64,000 bases of DNA. Source: Capsicum annuum. Its lineage: Eukaryota; Streptophyta; Magnoliopsida; Solanales; Solanaceae. Below, in pieces: positions 1-11,400 of this stretch. Below the pieces are notes generated by a model. That model saw only the letters and a list, made by a program, of their open reading frames with translations, was not told where the DNA came from and did no database searches. Numbering within the stretch: position 1 is the first letter of the stretch; every line of letters starts with the position of its first letter. The translations under genes were made by a program, and so were the position numbers. The DNA lies in the NCBI RefSeq assembly GCF_002878395.1, contig NW_025892616.1, positions 62,001 to 126,000 on the forward strand, written 5' to 3'.

Positions 1-480
1 ATTGGTCAACCCAAAGGACGTGACCAAGAACTTATAATGACCATATCGAGTCTGAAAAGCTATCTTCGAAATATCCAAAGCTCTAATCTCACATGGTGAT
101 ACCCAAATCTCAAATCAATCTTCAAAAACATTGCGACACCCTAAAAATGATTGATAAAATCATCAATACCAAGAAGAAGATACGTATTATTAACTGTCAC
201 CTTGTTTGACTGCCGATAATTGATATACATCCGCATAGATCCATCCTTCTTCTTCACAAACAAGATAGGCATACTCTAAAGGTGATACACTAGGTCGGAT
301 AAATCCCTTATCCATCATCTTCTACAACTGATCCTTCAATTTCTTCAACTCAACTAGGGCCATCACATAAGGAGAAAAAGAAATGGTCTTGGCACCTGAC
401 TCAACATCAATGGTAAAATCAATATCACGATCTGGAGGCATATCATGAAAATACATAGGGAATACATCTATGAACTTACG
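1..480 (-). pseudogene. H pol: N-terminal reverse transcriptase remnant
   Basis: The minus-strand translation gives the usual approach to gypsy RT: an acidic stretch reading PPDRDIDFTIDVESGAKTIS (around 380-445), then ELKKLKDQL and DKGFIRPSVSP (around 285-360), then a CIDYR-like segment recognisable as [10 protein letters not shown] after a frameshift (around 200-240). The catalytic YxDD block would lie left of base 1 and is not visible. The frame changes at least once between the RPSVSP block and the next, and a stop follows DQL. The product would have copied element RNA into DNA. This copy cannot encode it. Confidence 0.8.
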
Positions 481-501
481 AACAACAAGAACAGATTCCA
501 G

Positions 502-607
502 AGAAGAAGGTTAAGCCATACTAGTATTATGAATATGAACCAAGAAAGACAAACAGAAGAAGGTTAAGCCATACTAGTATTATGAATATGAACCAAGAAA
601 GACAAAC
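502..607. repeat. Perfect 53-bp tandem duplication inside H
   Basis: Bases 502-554 and 555-607 are identical, end to end. The unit begins agaagaaggttaagcc and ends gaaagacaaac. It lies in the linker between protease and RT of H. Since 53 is not a multiple of three, it shifts the reading frame. In so decayed an element, two identical copies imply a recent slippage or repair event. Confidence 0.95.
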
Positions 608-680
608 ATTCCCCCTCAACCAATCGACGATCCTAAACATATGATATAAATCTCTTAGGAATTGAATGAAGTATACCCAT

Positions 681-1000
681 CTAAGCTATCTTTAGCATAC
701 CTTGTGAATCTAGAGTCAAGGTCTTAGCATAACAATCTAAGACCATATTGTAAGGAGCCAACCAATCCATATCCAAGATGTCATCAAAATCAACCATATC
801 TAATACAAGTAAATCTACCCAAGGCTCATTCCCAACAAAAGTCATAATACAGGATCGGTACACCCGATCCGCCACTAAAGAATCTCCTACTAGGTAGATA
901 TATGAATAGGCATGGCAAGAGGCTCATTAACTGAAAAGTATGCAGACACACAGGAAATAGTCGATCCCAGATCAAATAACATAGATACAGATATGAAACA
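681..1000 (-). pseudogene. H pol: retropepsin-like aspartic protease remnant
   Basis: An open stretch at 681-875 on the minus strand reads DRVYRSCIMTFVGNEPWVDL, then LLVLDMVDFDDILDMDWLAP. This is the C-terminal half of a gypsy retropepsin, and the DFDxILxMDWL block is typical. The upstream half with the catalytic Asp loop lies around 880-1000 but is broken by stops. In the family this enzyme cleaves the Gag-Pol polyprotein. The family motif usually has ILGMDWL, and here the Gly is Asp. It sits between gag and RT in the expected order. Confidence 0.82.
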
Positions 1001-1059
1001 AACGTGCATGATATGTGTAATCACAATATCAGAAGCTTCCACCTCTGGTCTGGCGGGTA

Positions 1060-2534
1060 TAAAATAACACCATCCATGACCAACAACTGCTAAGTTGCCC
1101 TCTGACCACTACCACAGGCTCTATGACCTCAGCTTCTTTCACCTGTAGTAGAACCACTACCTCTCACAACTGAAAATAAGAGTATATCTAATAACGCAGC
1201 GGGACCAGTACTTTGCTAGATGGCCAATATCATCATACATAAAGTAACCTCTACAACTCGAATCAATTGGATAAGGTACCACTTAGCCTGGGAGACCTCC
1301 CCTAAACTACTGAACCATAGGATCTACTACTTAAACCCTACAAGGCTAACTGTAATGGCCTACTATGATACCTATGAGAACCTCTAAAGTCTCAGCCTCG
1401 AGATCTGTGACCTCTAAACTCACCAAAAAGGCACACCTTCTTGGTGCCTTCCTTAGATGCTTGATGAATAACCTCAGTCATCTTAGTATGATCCACTATA
1501 CTATTAAAAGACACTCTAATAAAACCATATAAGATATAGCCAACTGAAGAGAAACATCCAACCCCTTTACAAACTTCTAAATATTTTGAGACTCGATGGT
1601 AATGCTGCTGTATGAATATCTACATAAGGCATAAAAGCATGCCTCATACTCTACAACAGTCATAGAACACTGCTTTAGGAGATCAAACTCATCTCTCATC
1701 TGATCCTATAGACTATAAGGCACAAATCTCTCCAATAAGGCCTCAACAAAATGATCCCCTATTATATTAGGAGAATCAAGAGGTCTGCAGCTAGCAACCA
1801 ACCTCCACTAATCTTTGATAGCATCTCTCGACTAATAAGTAGTATAAAAAACCCATGTAACTCGAGTGAACAAAAATTATGCAACACCTCCCGACAATTA
1901 ATTATGAACTTATAGGCATCCTCGCCCACACCAACATTGAATATAGGAGGACCTAAACCTCTTAAACCTTTTTTAATCCTGAAAAGACATTAATATACTT
2001 GTAAAAAGAGGAGAAATAGTGAATCTAGCAGGCTAAGATCTCACCTGAGGAGGTAACATAGATAAAGGTTGAACTCCTGATCTTGGAATACCATACTCAG
2101 ATGCCAGCACTAAAGAAGGAGTAACACTCCGAGTTGGAGGAGTACCAAGAGTACAAGTAGGTGTAACTGGAGGATCCTACTTTGGACTAAAGGAATGCCA
2201 TAAGCAAACTCTAGCATAGACAAAGGTACAACACCCAAAGATGGGGGAACCTCAGGCATACTCAAAGAAGTACCCTCCATATTGGTTAACAAGTGGACCA
2301 ATAACCCCTCTAAAATTGGGGTAGAAGAACTCGGTGGAACTAAAGTAGGAAATACACCTCCAACATGCTCAACAAAAGGCTTAGGGGAAAGTCCCCTAGC
2401 ACTACTCCTAGGTGGGGTAGAACTATATGCCCATCCACTACCTCAAGTCTGCTGAAGACTTTGACTCGCCCTCTAGACTAGGATCTATCCCCAGATGAAG
2501 GCTCCAAATCTCTAACCTCGTGAAACTTAGTCAT
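1060..2534 (-). pseudogene. H gag remnant
   Basis: A minus-strand ATG at 2534 opens MTKFHEVRDLEPSSGDRS before a stop. The following 1.4 kb is in several frames and full of stops. Around 1215-1260 the minus strand gives MYDDIGHLAKYW, the shape of a CCHC zinc knuckle in which Cys positions have become Tyr and Trp. Both changes fit C-to-T style decay. Gag forms the virus-like particle and the knuckle binds RNA. I assign gag from position (between the leader after the LTR and the protease) plus the decayed knuckle. I do not recognise the core capsid fold by eye. Confidence 0.62.
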
Positions 2535-2744
2535 TACCATAAGTGTAGAAAATGGGTGAAATAATAACATAATATATTAAATAAAACTACAAGATAAGGA
2601 AAAAAATGAGGGAAATTTTCTAAAGAAATCTAATAGCTTCTCGAAGATAGATATGGATGTCTATGTACTAATCTAAGAAAATCTATTAGACATCCTGTTC
2701 TTGCACCGTTAAGACCAATGAATCTTGATGCTCTGAGGCTAATT

Positions 2745-5124
2745 TGTCACAACCCAAAAACCTAAGGGTCATGATAGCAGTTGTTACGACCAATATTGAT
2801 AAGTAAGCCTACCACACAAACCGATACAAAAGAAAAGCTAACAATCAAAACCTAAGGCAAGGCTGCTAGAATGAAGCCAAACCATATCAATATAATAAAA
2901 GCAGAATGAAGCATAACAAATAATGTCATAACTCCTAAAACCTGGAGTTACAGTATAACTACTAGTACAACACAAGTAAATATAGTATATAGGAATAACA
3001 CTATCTCTAAATAGTAATAAAGATGTTGTCTAATAAGAAGAGGCAGTAGTAGACTCCAAACAGATAAAATTCATCATTACCTTATAAAGCTGAATATCAC
3101 TCGAATCAACCAACGTGGGGAATACCCAAATTAGAATTTATATCCAAAGAGCATACTAAGAGTGAGAATGGTCTAATTGTACTCATTAGGTATCATAGGG
3201 TAACAGAGAAAAGTACATAATAAAGCATACACAATACGCATTAAGGGAACATCACCCGCAACTAGAAAATGTCCCATAATGGTAGCCCACAAAGGCTGCA
3301 CTAACAGTTCAATAATACTAATATATATTGTAGTAAACACCAAAAAGTACAACAAATATACATTATACAACATACAAGTATAACACAGAAGGGCAACATA
3401 TACAAGATCATCAAGTCAAGTAAAGAAAGATACAAGAAATTTATGGGTAACAAGTCAAGGCAGAAATAAAATCACATCACAAGCATAATAATGTAAATAC
3501 AATGAAAATGATAAGAATAATGATGATGATGATGTAATGCATAAGGTCATCACACAACCTCTAAAACTGTCACACAACCTTCGTATACACCTATGGAGAT
3601 AAATCTTCCCTAAGTATGACCCATGAGGGTTCTTTAACCTCTATACAATCCATATCCGTATCTCCTCCTCGTCATATCCATTGAGAGGATTTTTATAAGA
3701 TGTCACACTTTTTGTTAAAAAAAATGAGTGTTTCTAAGAGTTTCTAGTATTTCCATGGTGGTACAAATGTTTCATGAATGAACATGATATGAGAATGTAA
3801 TGGTCACAACTATCTACAATGAGTATTTCCCTATCCAACTAATATACAAACCAAGTGAGCTAAATATCCACTCAATATATCCAATCATCCATGAAAACCA
3901 ACTTGATTTATATACCATAGAGTATGAAAACATAAGAATTCATAATTGGTACCACAAAAAGTTTTTTATCCAACAAAATATAATTATGTTCATGTATATA
4001 GGCTATCAACATCACATCGGACCCCACGCGGTATCATATTGCGCTTTGTATCTCAAAATCACAAAATAAATCAGATATAGGCCCCCACAAAGGCACAACA
4101 CAATAAGATAGCCATTTTTTGATTAGTTCCCACACCCTTAACATGCTTTTTTATGAAAATTAACTAACCAACCTAGTATGGAAGAAGTTAAGCCATAACC
4201 TACCTTGAATATCAAAAATAAAAAAAAGCCTTCAATCCCAAAGCCTCACTGCTCACGAATAGCCTGGTATTAAATAAAACATGGAAATATAGAATCTATA
4301 CATCAAATTAATCCAATGATACCCATATTACATAATTTTAAGTCAGTGTCAAAACGCATCCACGAAATTGGTTTTCAAAAGAGGGGAAATATTGTAATTT
4401 TATTTTTAAAATATGATTGCCATATTTCTAGGAGTCTACAGCTGAAAACCCAAATAACAACGAGTTAAAAATGAGGTTCATAGATAGGTGTCGCGATCAC
4501 GGTACCTGGATGAAGTGTCTATTGTAATATCAAACAAGGTGTTGCAATCATGATACTTAGCCTGCATGCTCAATTGCTATCACAATAGTAGCCTTGCGAT
4601 CAAAGGTGAACTAGCTGGGGACTTGGTAAAATTTCAAGTCTCCGCGGGCCCCTCGAGATTCCATTAAAATCTCATGAATGCAAATGAACTATACTAACCT
4701 ATCAAATTAGACACTCCAAACTCAATGGCAATATTAAATTTTTAAACAAATAAAATTTCATAGAGTTGACCCAGAAACCCAAAATCACAACTTTCTAAAC
4801 CGAGGGGTGAAACGAGATTTAATAGTTATAAAACCATACCAACCATGTTAAAAATCGACATTTTGAATCTGTTGGTGTAGTACATTTTTTATCTGATTTA
4901 TATACTAAAAGATGTTCACTAAAGTCAACTATAAGGCATTCGTAGCAACCAAAAACTACAATATCTCATAAAACACCCCAAACTCCATTGAGAATCTCAC
5001 CAATTATCCCCACACCTAAAAAAATAATACAACACAATCACGAGGAGGGATAAAATAGTCAAATCACATAGAGGCACATATTTTACGTAATTCATCAAAA
5101 TTTGAGTCGTTGTAGAACATCACA
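2745..5124 (-). repeat. H 5' LTR (2380 bp)
   Basis: On the plus strand the block starts TGTCACAACCC (2745) and ends ACATCACA (5124), giving TG...CA termini in either orientation. It separates the gag leader of H from the coding remnant of J. Just inside (about 2728-2744) the sequence still resembles a degraded primer-binding site, but I would not call it. Around 4480-4640 there are repeated gcgatcac / tgcaatca / gctatcaca words, the U3 module type seen in other LTRs here. No partner LTR is in the window, so the ends are judged from termini and context. Confidence 0.68.
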
Positions 5125-5689
5125 CTAACCTCCTATTATTAGATGTTTTGTAGGACATGTCTAAGTACGCTAAGTAATTGAAGGATGGGGTGTCCAATAA
5201 AAAGAAGCCCAATGACATTGAGATGGTGGCACTTACTGAGGAATGCAGTTTAGTTGTGATGAGAAAGATATGAAAGAAGTTAAAGAACCTAGGAGTTTCA
5301 CCCTCCTTATACAAATTATTGATAATGAAGTGGTCTATGAATTAAGTGATTTAAAGTTAAGTAAAAACCTCATTACCCTATTGGTGTTCAATACTCTTAG
5401 TTTGGAAAAGTTGAGGCTATGATTTGTAGTGCTCCAAATGGTGGATAAGACCAGAGTACATCCTAAAGGAATTACTGAAGAAGTCCTCATTAAGGTTAGT
5501 AAGTTCATTATCCCTAATGACTTTATTTTTCTTGATTATTATGGAGGTTACAGGGTGTCAATCATACTTGAATGCCCATTCTTGGTAATGGAAGGAGAAC
5601 TGCTTGATGTTAGAGAGGCCACATTAAAAATAAGATTGGATGATAAAGAGACAGTCTTTAAAGTATATAAACCACTCAATCAACCTTAA
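5125..5689 (+). pseudogene. J gag-protease remnant (Athila/Tat-type retropepsin)
   Basis: Upstream text reads MVALTEECSLVVMRKI in one frame and SFTLLIQIIDNEVVYELSDL in the next, matching the run-in to Athila/Tat proteases. The active-site loop survives as SDLKLS, so the Asp remains but the following Gly-Ala is lost. From 5429 an open stretch reads MVDKTRVHPKGITEEVLIKV, then KFIIPNDFIFLDYYGG and ILECPFLVMEGELLDVREAT, and ends at 5689 after VYKPLNQP. This is the clearest protease of this clade in the window. At least one frameshift precedes 5429. It would have processed the Gag polyprotein and is inactive here. Confidence 0.85.
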
Positions 5690-5970
5690 CACTCATAGCT
5701 ATGCAAGTAGATGAGTATAGGGTAGTGGATTCTAAACCACTAATGCCCATTTAGGACTATCTCATGGAGTTGCCTAAATCCAAATATTAAGCCCAAAGTT
5801 TGAAAAATTTGAGAAGGATCCTAAAAAGGCTAATGATAATAGAAATGTATACCTTGAAGTACATAACCAAGTGGTCAAAAAAGGGTGAGAAGATTCCCTC
5901 CGAATAGGAGAAAAAGGATGGAGGAATACAGTTAAGTAGTGGTGTGGGTAGTGCTGTGAAACTAAATTAG

Positions 5971-5993
5971 GCGCTTCTTGAGAGGCAACCCAA
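5971..5993 (+). other. Conserved hairpin-like motif downstream of J coding region
   Basis: The sequence gcgcttcttgagaggcaacc followed by caa repeats, with few changes, a motif at 63734-63756 in element G. The core ttg(g/a)gaggcaacccaa can fold as a short stem (TTGGG pairing with CCCAA). In both elements it lies downstream of the last coding remnant. I know similar text from Athila/Tat-like elements in plants generally. Its function is unknown to me. Confidence 0.6.
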
Positions 5994-6168
5994 GTTAAGT
6001 AGGTATTTTATTTTTGCATTTTAGTTCTTATTTCACTTGTGTTTTTCTTGGTTTTGAGTAACTGGTTGATGGGAAGTTTGACTGCCAAAAATCTAAGCTA
6101 AGAAGTATACCAATGACTAGGTGTGGGATCCAACTAAGCTCATTGATGTTTGAAGATGCTACTATCTA

Positions 6169-6173
6169 GGCCT
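6169..6173. repeat. TSD of element E, left copy (ggcct)
   Basis: Five bases directly before the TG of the E 5' LTR. The right copy (15829-15833) is ggact, so four of five bases match. This fits the 5-bp target duplication of gypsy integrases. Confidence 0.75.
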
Positions 6174-8598
6174 TGTAATACCCTGAGTTTTCATGTTTTA
6201 AACCTTCCAAGAAATAGCCCATGAGATTAGATTTCCAAGGTATCAAGCATCGTCTCAATCAGAGGCCATGAACAAAAGTAGTGGAAATTCTTACTTGAGA
6301 GCCTAGAAAGAATGCCATGGTTACAACTTAGATAATGAATCATTATCACTCATCATGAGTCATCATGAGCGAGTTGTAACCACTCTAGTGAATCCCTTTG
6401 CCTTGTGCCCAGTGACTATGATACCTTAATATGACTCATAATTAGTGCTTATGAGTCATATAGAAGGACTCTTAGTCACATCAATATGTATGGCCAAGAA
6501 CCTTCTCTAGTGGTTACGAGTCCAGCATATGACTCGTAACTAAAACTTATGAGTCTTTGCATGGACCCATTACCTAATCAGTGTGTAACCCAATGTCTCA
6601 ACTTTTATCTATGACTCCATCCTAAAACCCATAATCAGTTATGACGAGTAATTAGGTGGAAAGTCATAGTCAAACCAGAATGTATCCAAAATCCTAGAAT
6701 CCCAGGATACGACTCAAACTATGAGTCGTAACTAGTCATTATGAGTCACAAGCTGAGCTGTAAAGCTAGGGGTATGTTTTCCTGCACATTTTTCCAAGGG
6801 CCTTTATATCTTTTCCCACTTCCTTAAAAGTCAAACCTATGTAGTTTTGGCTTTACAATGGGTGGTATAAACTACCCCCAAAGCACCAAATCATTACATA
6901 ATCCTCAATTTCACCAATGAAAGCCAAGAGGGGCAGTTTTCTTTTCTTCCTCAAGCAATTATGGTAGCTCAAGAACAAGATCAGTTTGAAGAATTTCCCC
7001 AAAGATTCTACTTTTGGGTATTTGGGGTATTCATTAATGGGTTCCTTTCACCTATTAAGCTCTAAAACCCTCTTTTTAGTTCAAGTATGAATTTTACTCT
7101 AGTTAAGATCAAGTTCAATGAAAATTATGAAATTCATCCATGTTTCCTCATTTTTTTTATATTCTATACATGTTAATAGTTTTACTCCATGAGAATTATG
7201 CTCTTGCATGATTAAAGTTCAAAAACCCCATGTCATGTTTAGTTAATAATATGTCAAATTCTCAAATTATTCTTTAAACTGCATAAACATGATATTTTCC
7301 AAAGGTTAACTCATTCCCATGTTTACATTCATGAAATTTATCAGACTATTGAAATGTCTCGTGTTAGGGTCTTTGAATTATGACTTTATTTCAGTGCTAG
7401 CGGGTTATGAACACCCGATACATAGATGTTTACTTACATTTCAAAATTTTCAAGGAGTTAGTCAACTCACGATAATATTATTATACCCAGTCTTTTTTAT
7501 GTCAAATTATCAATTTTACATGTTTATGATCTCTTAAGATTAGGCATGCACTGTCAGTTTTAAAATACCTTATGTGAGTAAATCAATTATCAGTGTATGC
7601 ATCAGTTAGTATTTTAGTGTCTTTCAATTGTTAGTAGGATTTATCACCTTGAAGGAAGTTTAGGTTCAGCGCACCAGAAACTATGTGCACCATAGGTTTA
7701 TGGGCCTCAGCTAAGAGTGTTTCCCTTTTCCTAATATGGGCTCAGTTTAGTGATCACTCTAGTTCTATTTTTATTCTGATGGCAAGGATATAGAAATCTT
7801 CCTCAATATGGGTCAGATATTGGACTCCATGATAGCTTACATGGTTTATGTCGATTGCTTGATAGCTCCCACAGTTTCAGTCAACACTTATTTTATCTCA
7901 GTTCAGATTTGCTTAACCAAGTAGATAGATTTTAGTATTTATTTAGTCAGTTTTATAGATTATTTCAATTATTCTAATAGCATTTATTTAGTTATTTAGA
8001 TCATGTCTGTATATACTATACTTGGCCTTTTATTCTCAGTTTTACATATTCATGTATCCATGTTCAAATTTCACATTTATTTAAGTAGTCCTTACCTCAC
8101 ATACCAGTACATTAAAAGTACCGATCACATATTTCTCTCTATGCTATGTTGTCTTATAACATAGGTTCAGATGTGCAGTTCATGGAGCATACTTAGACAG
8201 ATTGGAATTTTCCCAGCAGCAGTAGTGGTAACTTTTTTCTGTTGAGCACAATATTTTTATTTGTCATTTTTAGTAGTTACTTTTATTATAGTCAGTTGGA
8301 GTTAGTTGGGGGCCTATCCCTTCAATACCTGATGTTAGAGGCTTTCAAATATTTATACTAGATGTTCAAAAAGTCAGTTTATCTTTTAAATATTATCAGT
8401 TGTCTTTTCAATATATTATTTATATTCAAATCCATATTCTATTTTGGATCATATTTCACTAGTTTATCTTCTGCACATGCTATTTTAGTATTCATTTTAT
8501 TCAGCGCTCTTAGTAGGTACCTATGCACGTGTTAGCTTAGGGTCACTTATGGCCTTAAGCCCTGTGTCACAGCCAAGCAATAACCTCGAGTCATGACA
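6174..8598 (+). repeat. E 5' LTR (2425 bp)
   Basis: Starts TGTAATACCCTGAG and ends GTCATGACA, and aligns along its length with 13552-15828. The U3 part (6290-6780) holds several palindromes: ggttacaact/agttgtaacc arms at 6319-6328 and 6372-6381, perfect 13-bp arms atatgactcataa/ttatgagtcatat at 6429-6461, ttacgagtc/gactcgtaa at 6514-6539, and tacgactca/tgagtcgta at 6708-6730. A TATA box follows at 6866. U5 contains the phrase gttatgaacacccgata, shared with the LTRs of D and E. Confidence 0.92.
6866..6871 (+). promoter_or_regulatory. Putative TATA box of E 5' LTR
   Basis: TATAAA within ggtataaactacccc, about 135 bp past the last palindrome of the U3 array. The same position in the other LTR (14242) reads tataaaagaccc, a stronger TATA. 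It would mark the U3/R boundary of RNA polymerase II transcription. Confidence 0.55.
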
Positions 8599-8603
8599 AA
8601 ACT

Positions 8604-8616
8604 TGTTATCAAAGCC
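8604..8616 (+). other. E primer-binding site (initiator tRNA-Met type, decayed)
   Basis: TGTTATCAAAGCC begins five bases past the LTR end. It corresponds to the usual TGGTATCAGAGCC with two changes, both G lost to T or A. It would prime minus-strand cDNA synthesis from the 3' end of initiator tRNA-Met. Confidence 0.8.
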
Positions 8617-8823
8617 TAAGGTTTTAAAGTATCCTAGAGAGTCTAAAACCCACATTGAGTAAAGTATTGTGCATGGGTGTGAAACGCGCAACACTTATGG
8701 GCAAAAGGCTATGAGATATTTTAGGAAAATTTTGCTTTCTTTCAGTGTCCATGTCATGTGAAAGAGCATGAAATCTATTGAAATCCTTATTTTCTAACTT
8801 GTCCTTCATTTATTTTATAGAAA

Positions 8824-9960
8824 ATGCCTCCTAAAAGGAATAACAAAGGAAGGAATGGGGATCAGCCTGCACTATCTATTTTGGAAGATCCCTTTAACGA
8901 CCATGTTTGTCATGCTAAGTTTAGGATTTCACAGCCTTGTCCCTCTATGTAGCTACCCATAACAACCAACAGGCTATTGCTCCATCCAATTCAGTGTTGA
9001 ATGCAGCTGCAACTAGAATCTAAGATTTCACTCGAATTAATCTTCCTTCATTTTTTGGATCCAAGTCTGAGAAGGAACTACACTAGTTTCTTAATGTTGT
9101 GCAAAAAGTGAGAGATGTCATGGGTGTCACTTCTACAGAGAGTGTAGACTTAGCTGCGTATCTATTGTAGGGAGTAGCTCATACCTGGTTCAAGTAGTGA
9201 AGGAAGACAAGGGTATTGATGTAGGTCCTATTGAGAGGGAGGAGTTTTCCATAACTTTCATGGACTATTTTTTCCCGCTATAGTTTAGGGAAGCTAAGGT
9301 TCAATAGTTTATTAACTTGAAGTAGGGTAACATGAGTAGGAAGGAATACTCACTTAAGTTCACTTAGTTGGAGAAGTACGCTCCTACTATAGTGGCGAAC
9401 TTTAGGTCCAGGATGAGTAAGTTTATATCTGGTGTATCTAGTAATATGGTATAAGAGTATAGGACCTCTATGTTGATTAAGGAGATAGACCTTTCTAGTC
9501 TTATGGTTCATACTTAGTAGATTGAGGAGGAGAATAATAAGGAGAAGGAAATTGAGAATAAGAGGGCAAGAAAAGGTAGCTTCAACTTCTTATAGTCAAA
9601 GTAAGAAGGCGGTAACTATTCTCAGTTTCTCTAAAATATTTTAGCTCCAACTGTATCTTCAGCCAATGCGCTAGTACATAAGTTTAAGTAGGATAGTAGG
9701 GATGGAGATCTAGGCTCTAAGGCCCATTGTAGTGTAAATAGTGGTCGTACCAATCTGCTCTGCATAAAATTTAGTAGGAATCATCAGGATAAATGCAGAG
9801 TAGGAAGTGATGTGTGCTTTGGGTATGGAAAGCTAGGCCACAAGATCAAGGAGTGTCCAAAGATTACTTAGAAGGAAAAGAATTCACGCCAGCAGGGCCA
9901 ATCCAATTTTTCATTAGCTCTAGCAAGTCATCCTACTCAGCAGGGTACCTCCTCTAGTGC
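8824..9960 (+). pseudogene. E gag remnant with zinc knuckle
   Basis: The ATG at 8824 opens MPPKRNNKGRNGDQPALSIL, the Lys/Arg-rich start common to chromovirus gags. After a frameshift near 8930 the core reads RINLPSFFGSKSEKEL (around 9035-9085), then VVQKVRDVMGVTSTESVDLA and GVAHTWFK, recognisable Retrotrans_gag-type text. A CCHC knuckle is at about 9811-9855: CFGYGKLGHKIKEC, where the second Cys has become Tyr. Several in-frame TAG stops replace Trp or Gln codons. Gag would form the particle and bind RNA. It is followed directly by protease, as in a single gag-pol reading frame. Confidence 0.85.
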
Positions 9961-9970
9961 ACCCAGTGAG

Positions 9971-10420
9971 GTGTTCCAGAATAGACTATATTGTTTTTTG
10001 ACTCGGTATGATTCAGACATTTCACTTGATGTGGTTACAGGTCTATTACAAAATTTTCATCTTCATGTATATGTATTGTTAGACCCCAAAGTTTCACTTT
10101 CTTTTGTGACTTATTATATAGATGTAGACTTCAAATTCAATCCCAAAACATTAATAGATCCTTTCTCAATATCTACCTCAAAGGAAAGGTCTATTATAGC
10201 AAGACGGGTATACAAAAATTTCTCGATAACAGTGTCTCAGAAAGATACTTCAGTTGATCTTGTAGAGTTAGAGATGACTGATTTTGATGTCATTCTTGGC
10301 ATGGATTAGTTCCACTCATGCTATGCATTAGTTGACAATAGAAATAGAATTGTCCAGTTCCAGTTTTCTATTAAACCAATTATCAAATAGAGGGGTAGTA
10401 CTTTAGTGTTTAAGGGTCAG
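9971..10420 (+). pseudogene. E protease remnant
   Basis: An open stretch at 9971-10309 includes YVLLDPKVSLSFVTYYI, the aspartic protease loop in which the usual D-x-G-A is D-P-K-V, so the catalytic Asp is kept but its Gly-Ala partner is lost. It continues with SIIARRVYKNFSITVSQKDT and VELEMTDFDVILGMD, the C-terminal retropepsin block. A TAG stop then replaces the expected Trp. Downstream text DNRNRIVQFQF leads toward RT. The role in the family is polyprotein processing. Inactive here. Confidence 0.88.
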
Positions 10421-10559
10421 TTGTTTTCCTATCTCAATGGGAGATAAATGATATCTAAGGGGTGTGTTTATCATCTCATCTGAGTTAATGACTAAAATTA
10501 TAAAACTTAGAGTCTTGAGTAAGTTCCAGTAGTAAAATAATTTTCAAATATATTCCCCA

Positions 10560-11400
10560 AAGATCTCTTCGGAGTTCCTCCTAAAAGGGAAATAAACTTC
10601 GCAATAGATTTCCTTCCAGATACCTTGCCTATCTCTATTCCACCTTAAAAAATAGATCCAACTGAGCTTAAGGAATTAAAAGAGTAGTTGAAAGATCTCT
10701 TGGATAAATGTTTCACCAGGCCTAGTGTTTCCATTTGGGTGCTCCAATTCTTTTCATGTGCAATAAAGATGGTTCCGACAAAATGTGCATAGACTACCGT
10801 CAATTAAAAATAGTCACAATCAAGAATAAGTATCCTCTCCTTAGGATGGATGACTTGTACGATCAACTTCAGGGTGCAAGTTGTTTCTTTAAGACCACAG
10901 ATTTGGCTATCATCGATTTAGAGTCAGAGAATCTGATATTTCAAAGACAGCCTCTAGAACTCAATATGGTCACTTTAAATTCCTAATCATTTATATTGGA
11001 CTAATGAATCCCTATGCAATTTTAATGGACTTGATGAATAGGGTATTCAACTAGTACTTGGACATATTTGTTATGATCTTTATTGATGACATCCTTGTCT
11101 ATTCTCATAGTGAGAATGATCATGCAGGCCATCCAAGGGTTGTATTGTAGACCTTTTGAGATCATCAATTATTTTCTAAGTTTAGTAAGTGTGAATTTTT
11201 GTTGAGGTCAGTAGTTTCCCTTGGTCACATCATTTCTAGTGATGGGATTTTAGTTAATCCTTAAACTACCAAAGCAGTAAGATAGTGGCCTAGACCCATC
11301 ACTACATCAGACTTCGGGAGTTTCTTGGGTTTAGCTAGCTATTATAGATGGTTCGTTAAAGGGTTTTATTCTAGTGCTTCTCGCATGTCTTGACTAACCC
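10560..11400 (+). pseudogene. E reverse transcriptase remnant
   Basis: It begins around PKDLFGVPPKREINFAIDFL, followed by ELKELKE and [13 protein letters not shown]. After a frameshift the open stretch 10735-10986 gives [40 protein letters not shown] and [11 protein letters not shown]. The catalytic block FIDDILVYS is at 11079-11105, with both Asp residues kept. Then [12 protein letters not shown] and GSFLGLASYYRWFVKGF complete the thumb region. Stops and at least two frameshifts break it. The enzyme would synthesise element cDNA. Confidence 0.9.

Larger units (their letters stand above)
1..5124 (-). mobile_element. Element H: partial Ty3/gypsy retrotransposon, minus strand
   Basis: Reading leftward on the minus strand the order is 5' LTR (5124 to 2745), a leader, gag, protease, then the N-terminal part of reverse transcriptase, which runs off the window start. 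That order is diagnostic for Ty3/gypsy elements. Stops and frameshifts occur throughout, so it is a dead copy. It interrupts element J, whose protease-like remnant resumes at 5125. The other LTR and the TSD partner lie outside the window, so I cannot check the insertion footprint. A chromovirus assignment is likely from the protease and RT wording, but no chromodomain is visible here. Confidence 0.85.
5125..6173 (+). mobile_element. Element J, first visible part (Athila/Tat-like)
   Basis: This segment lies between insertion H (ends 5124) and insertion E (starts 6174, TSD ggcct). It contains a protease remnant followed directly by a non-coding stretch with a conserved hairpin motif. The element resumes at 15829 after E. 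No RT, RNase H or integrase follows the protease in what is visible, suggesting a non-autonomous gag-protease element (the TR-GAG architecture described for plants) or a large internal deletion. The 5' part is hidden beyond H and the window edge. Confidence 0.72.

Noticed and set aside
3800..4069. 89-codon plus-strand open stretch
   Set aside because: Inside the H LTR; Ile/Tyr/His-rich with no motif.
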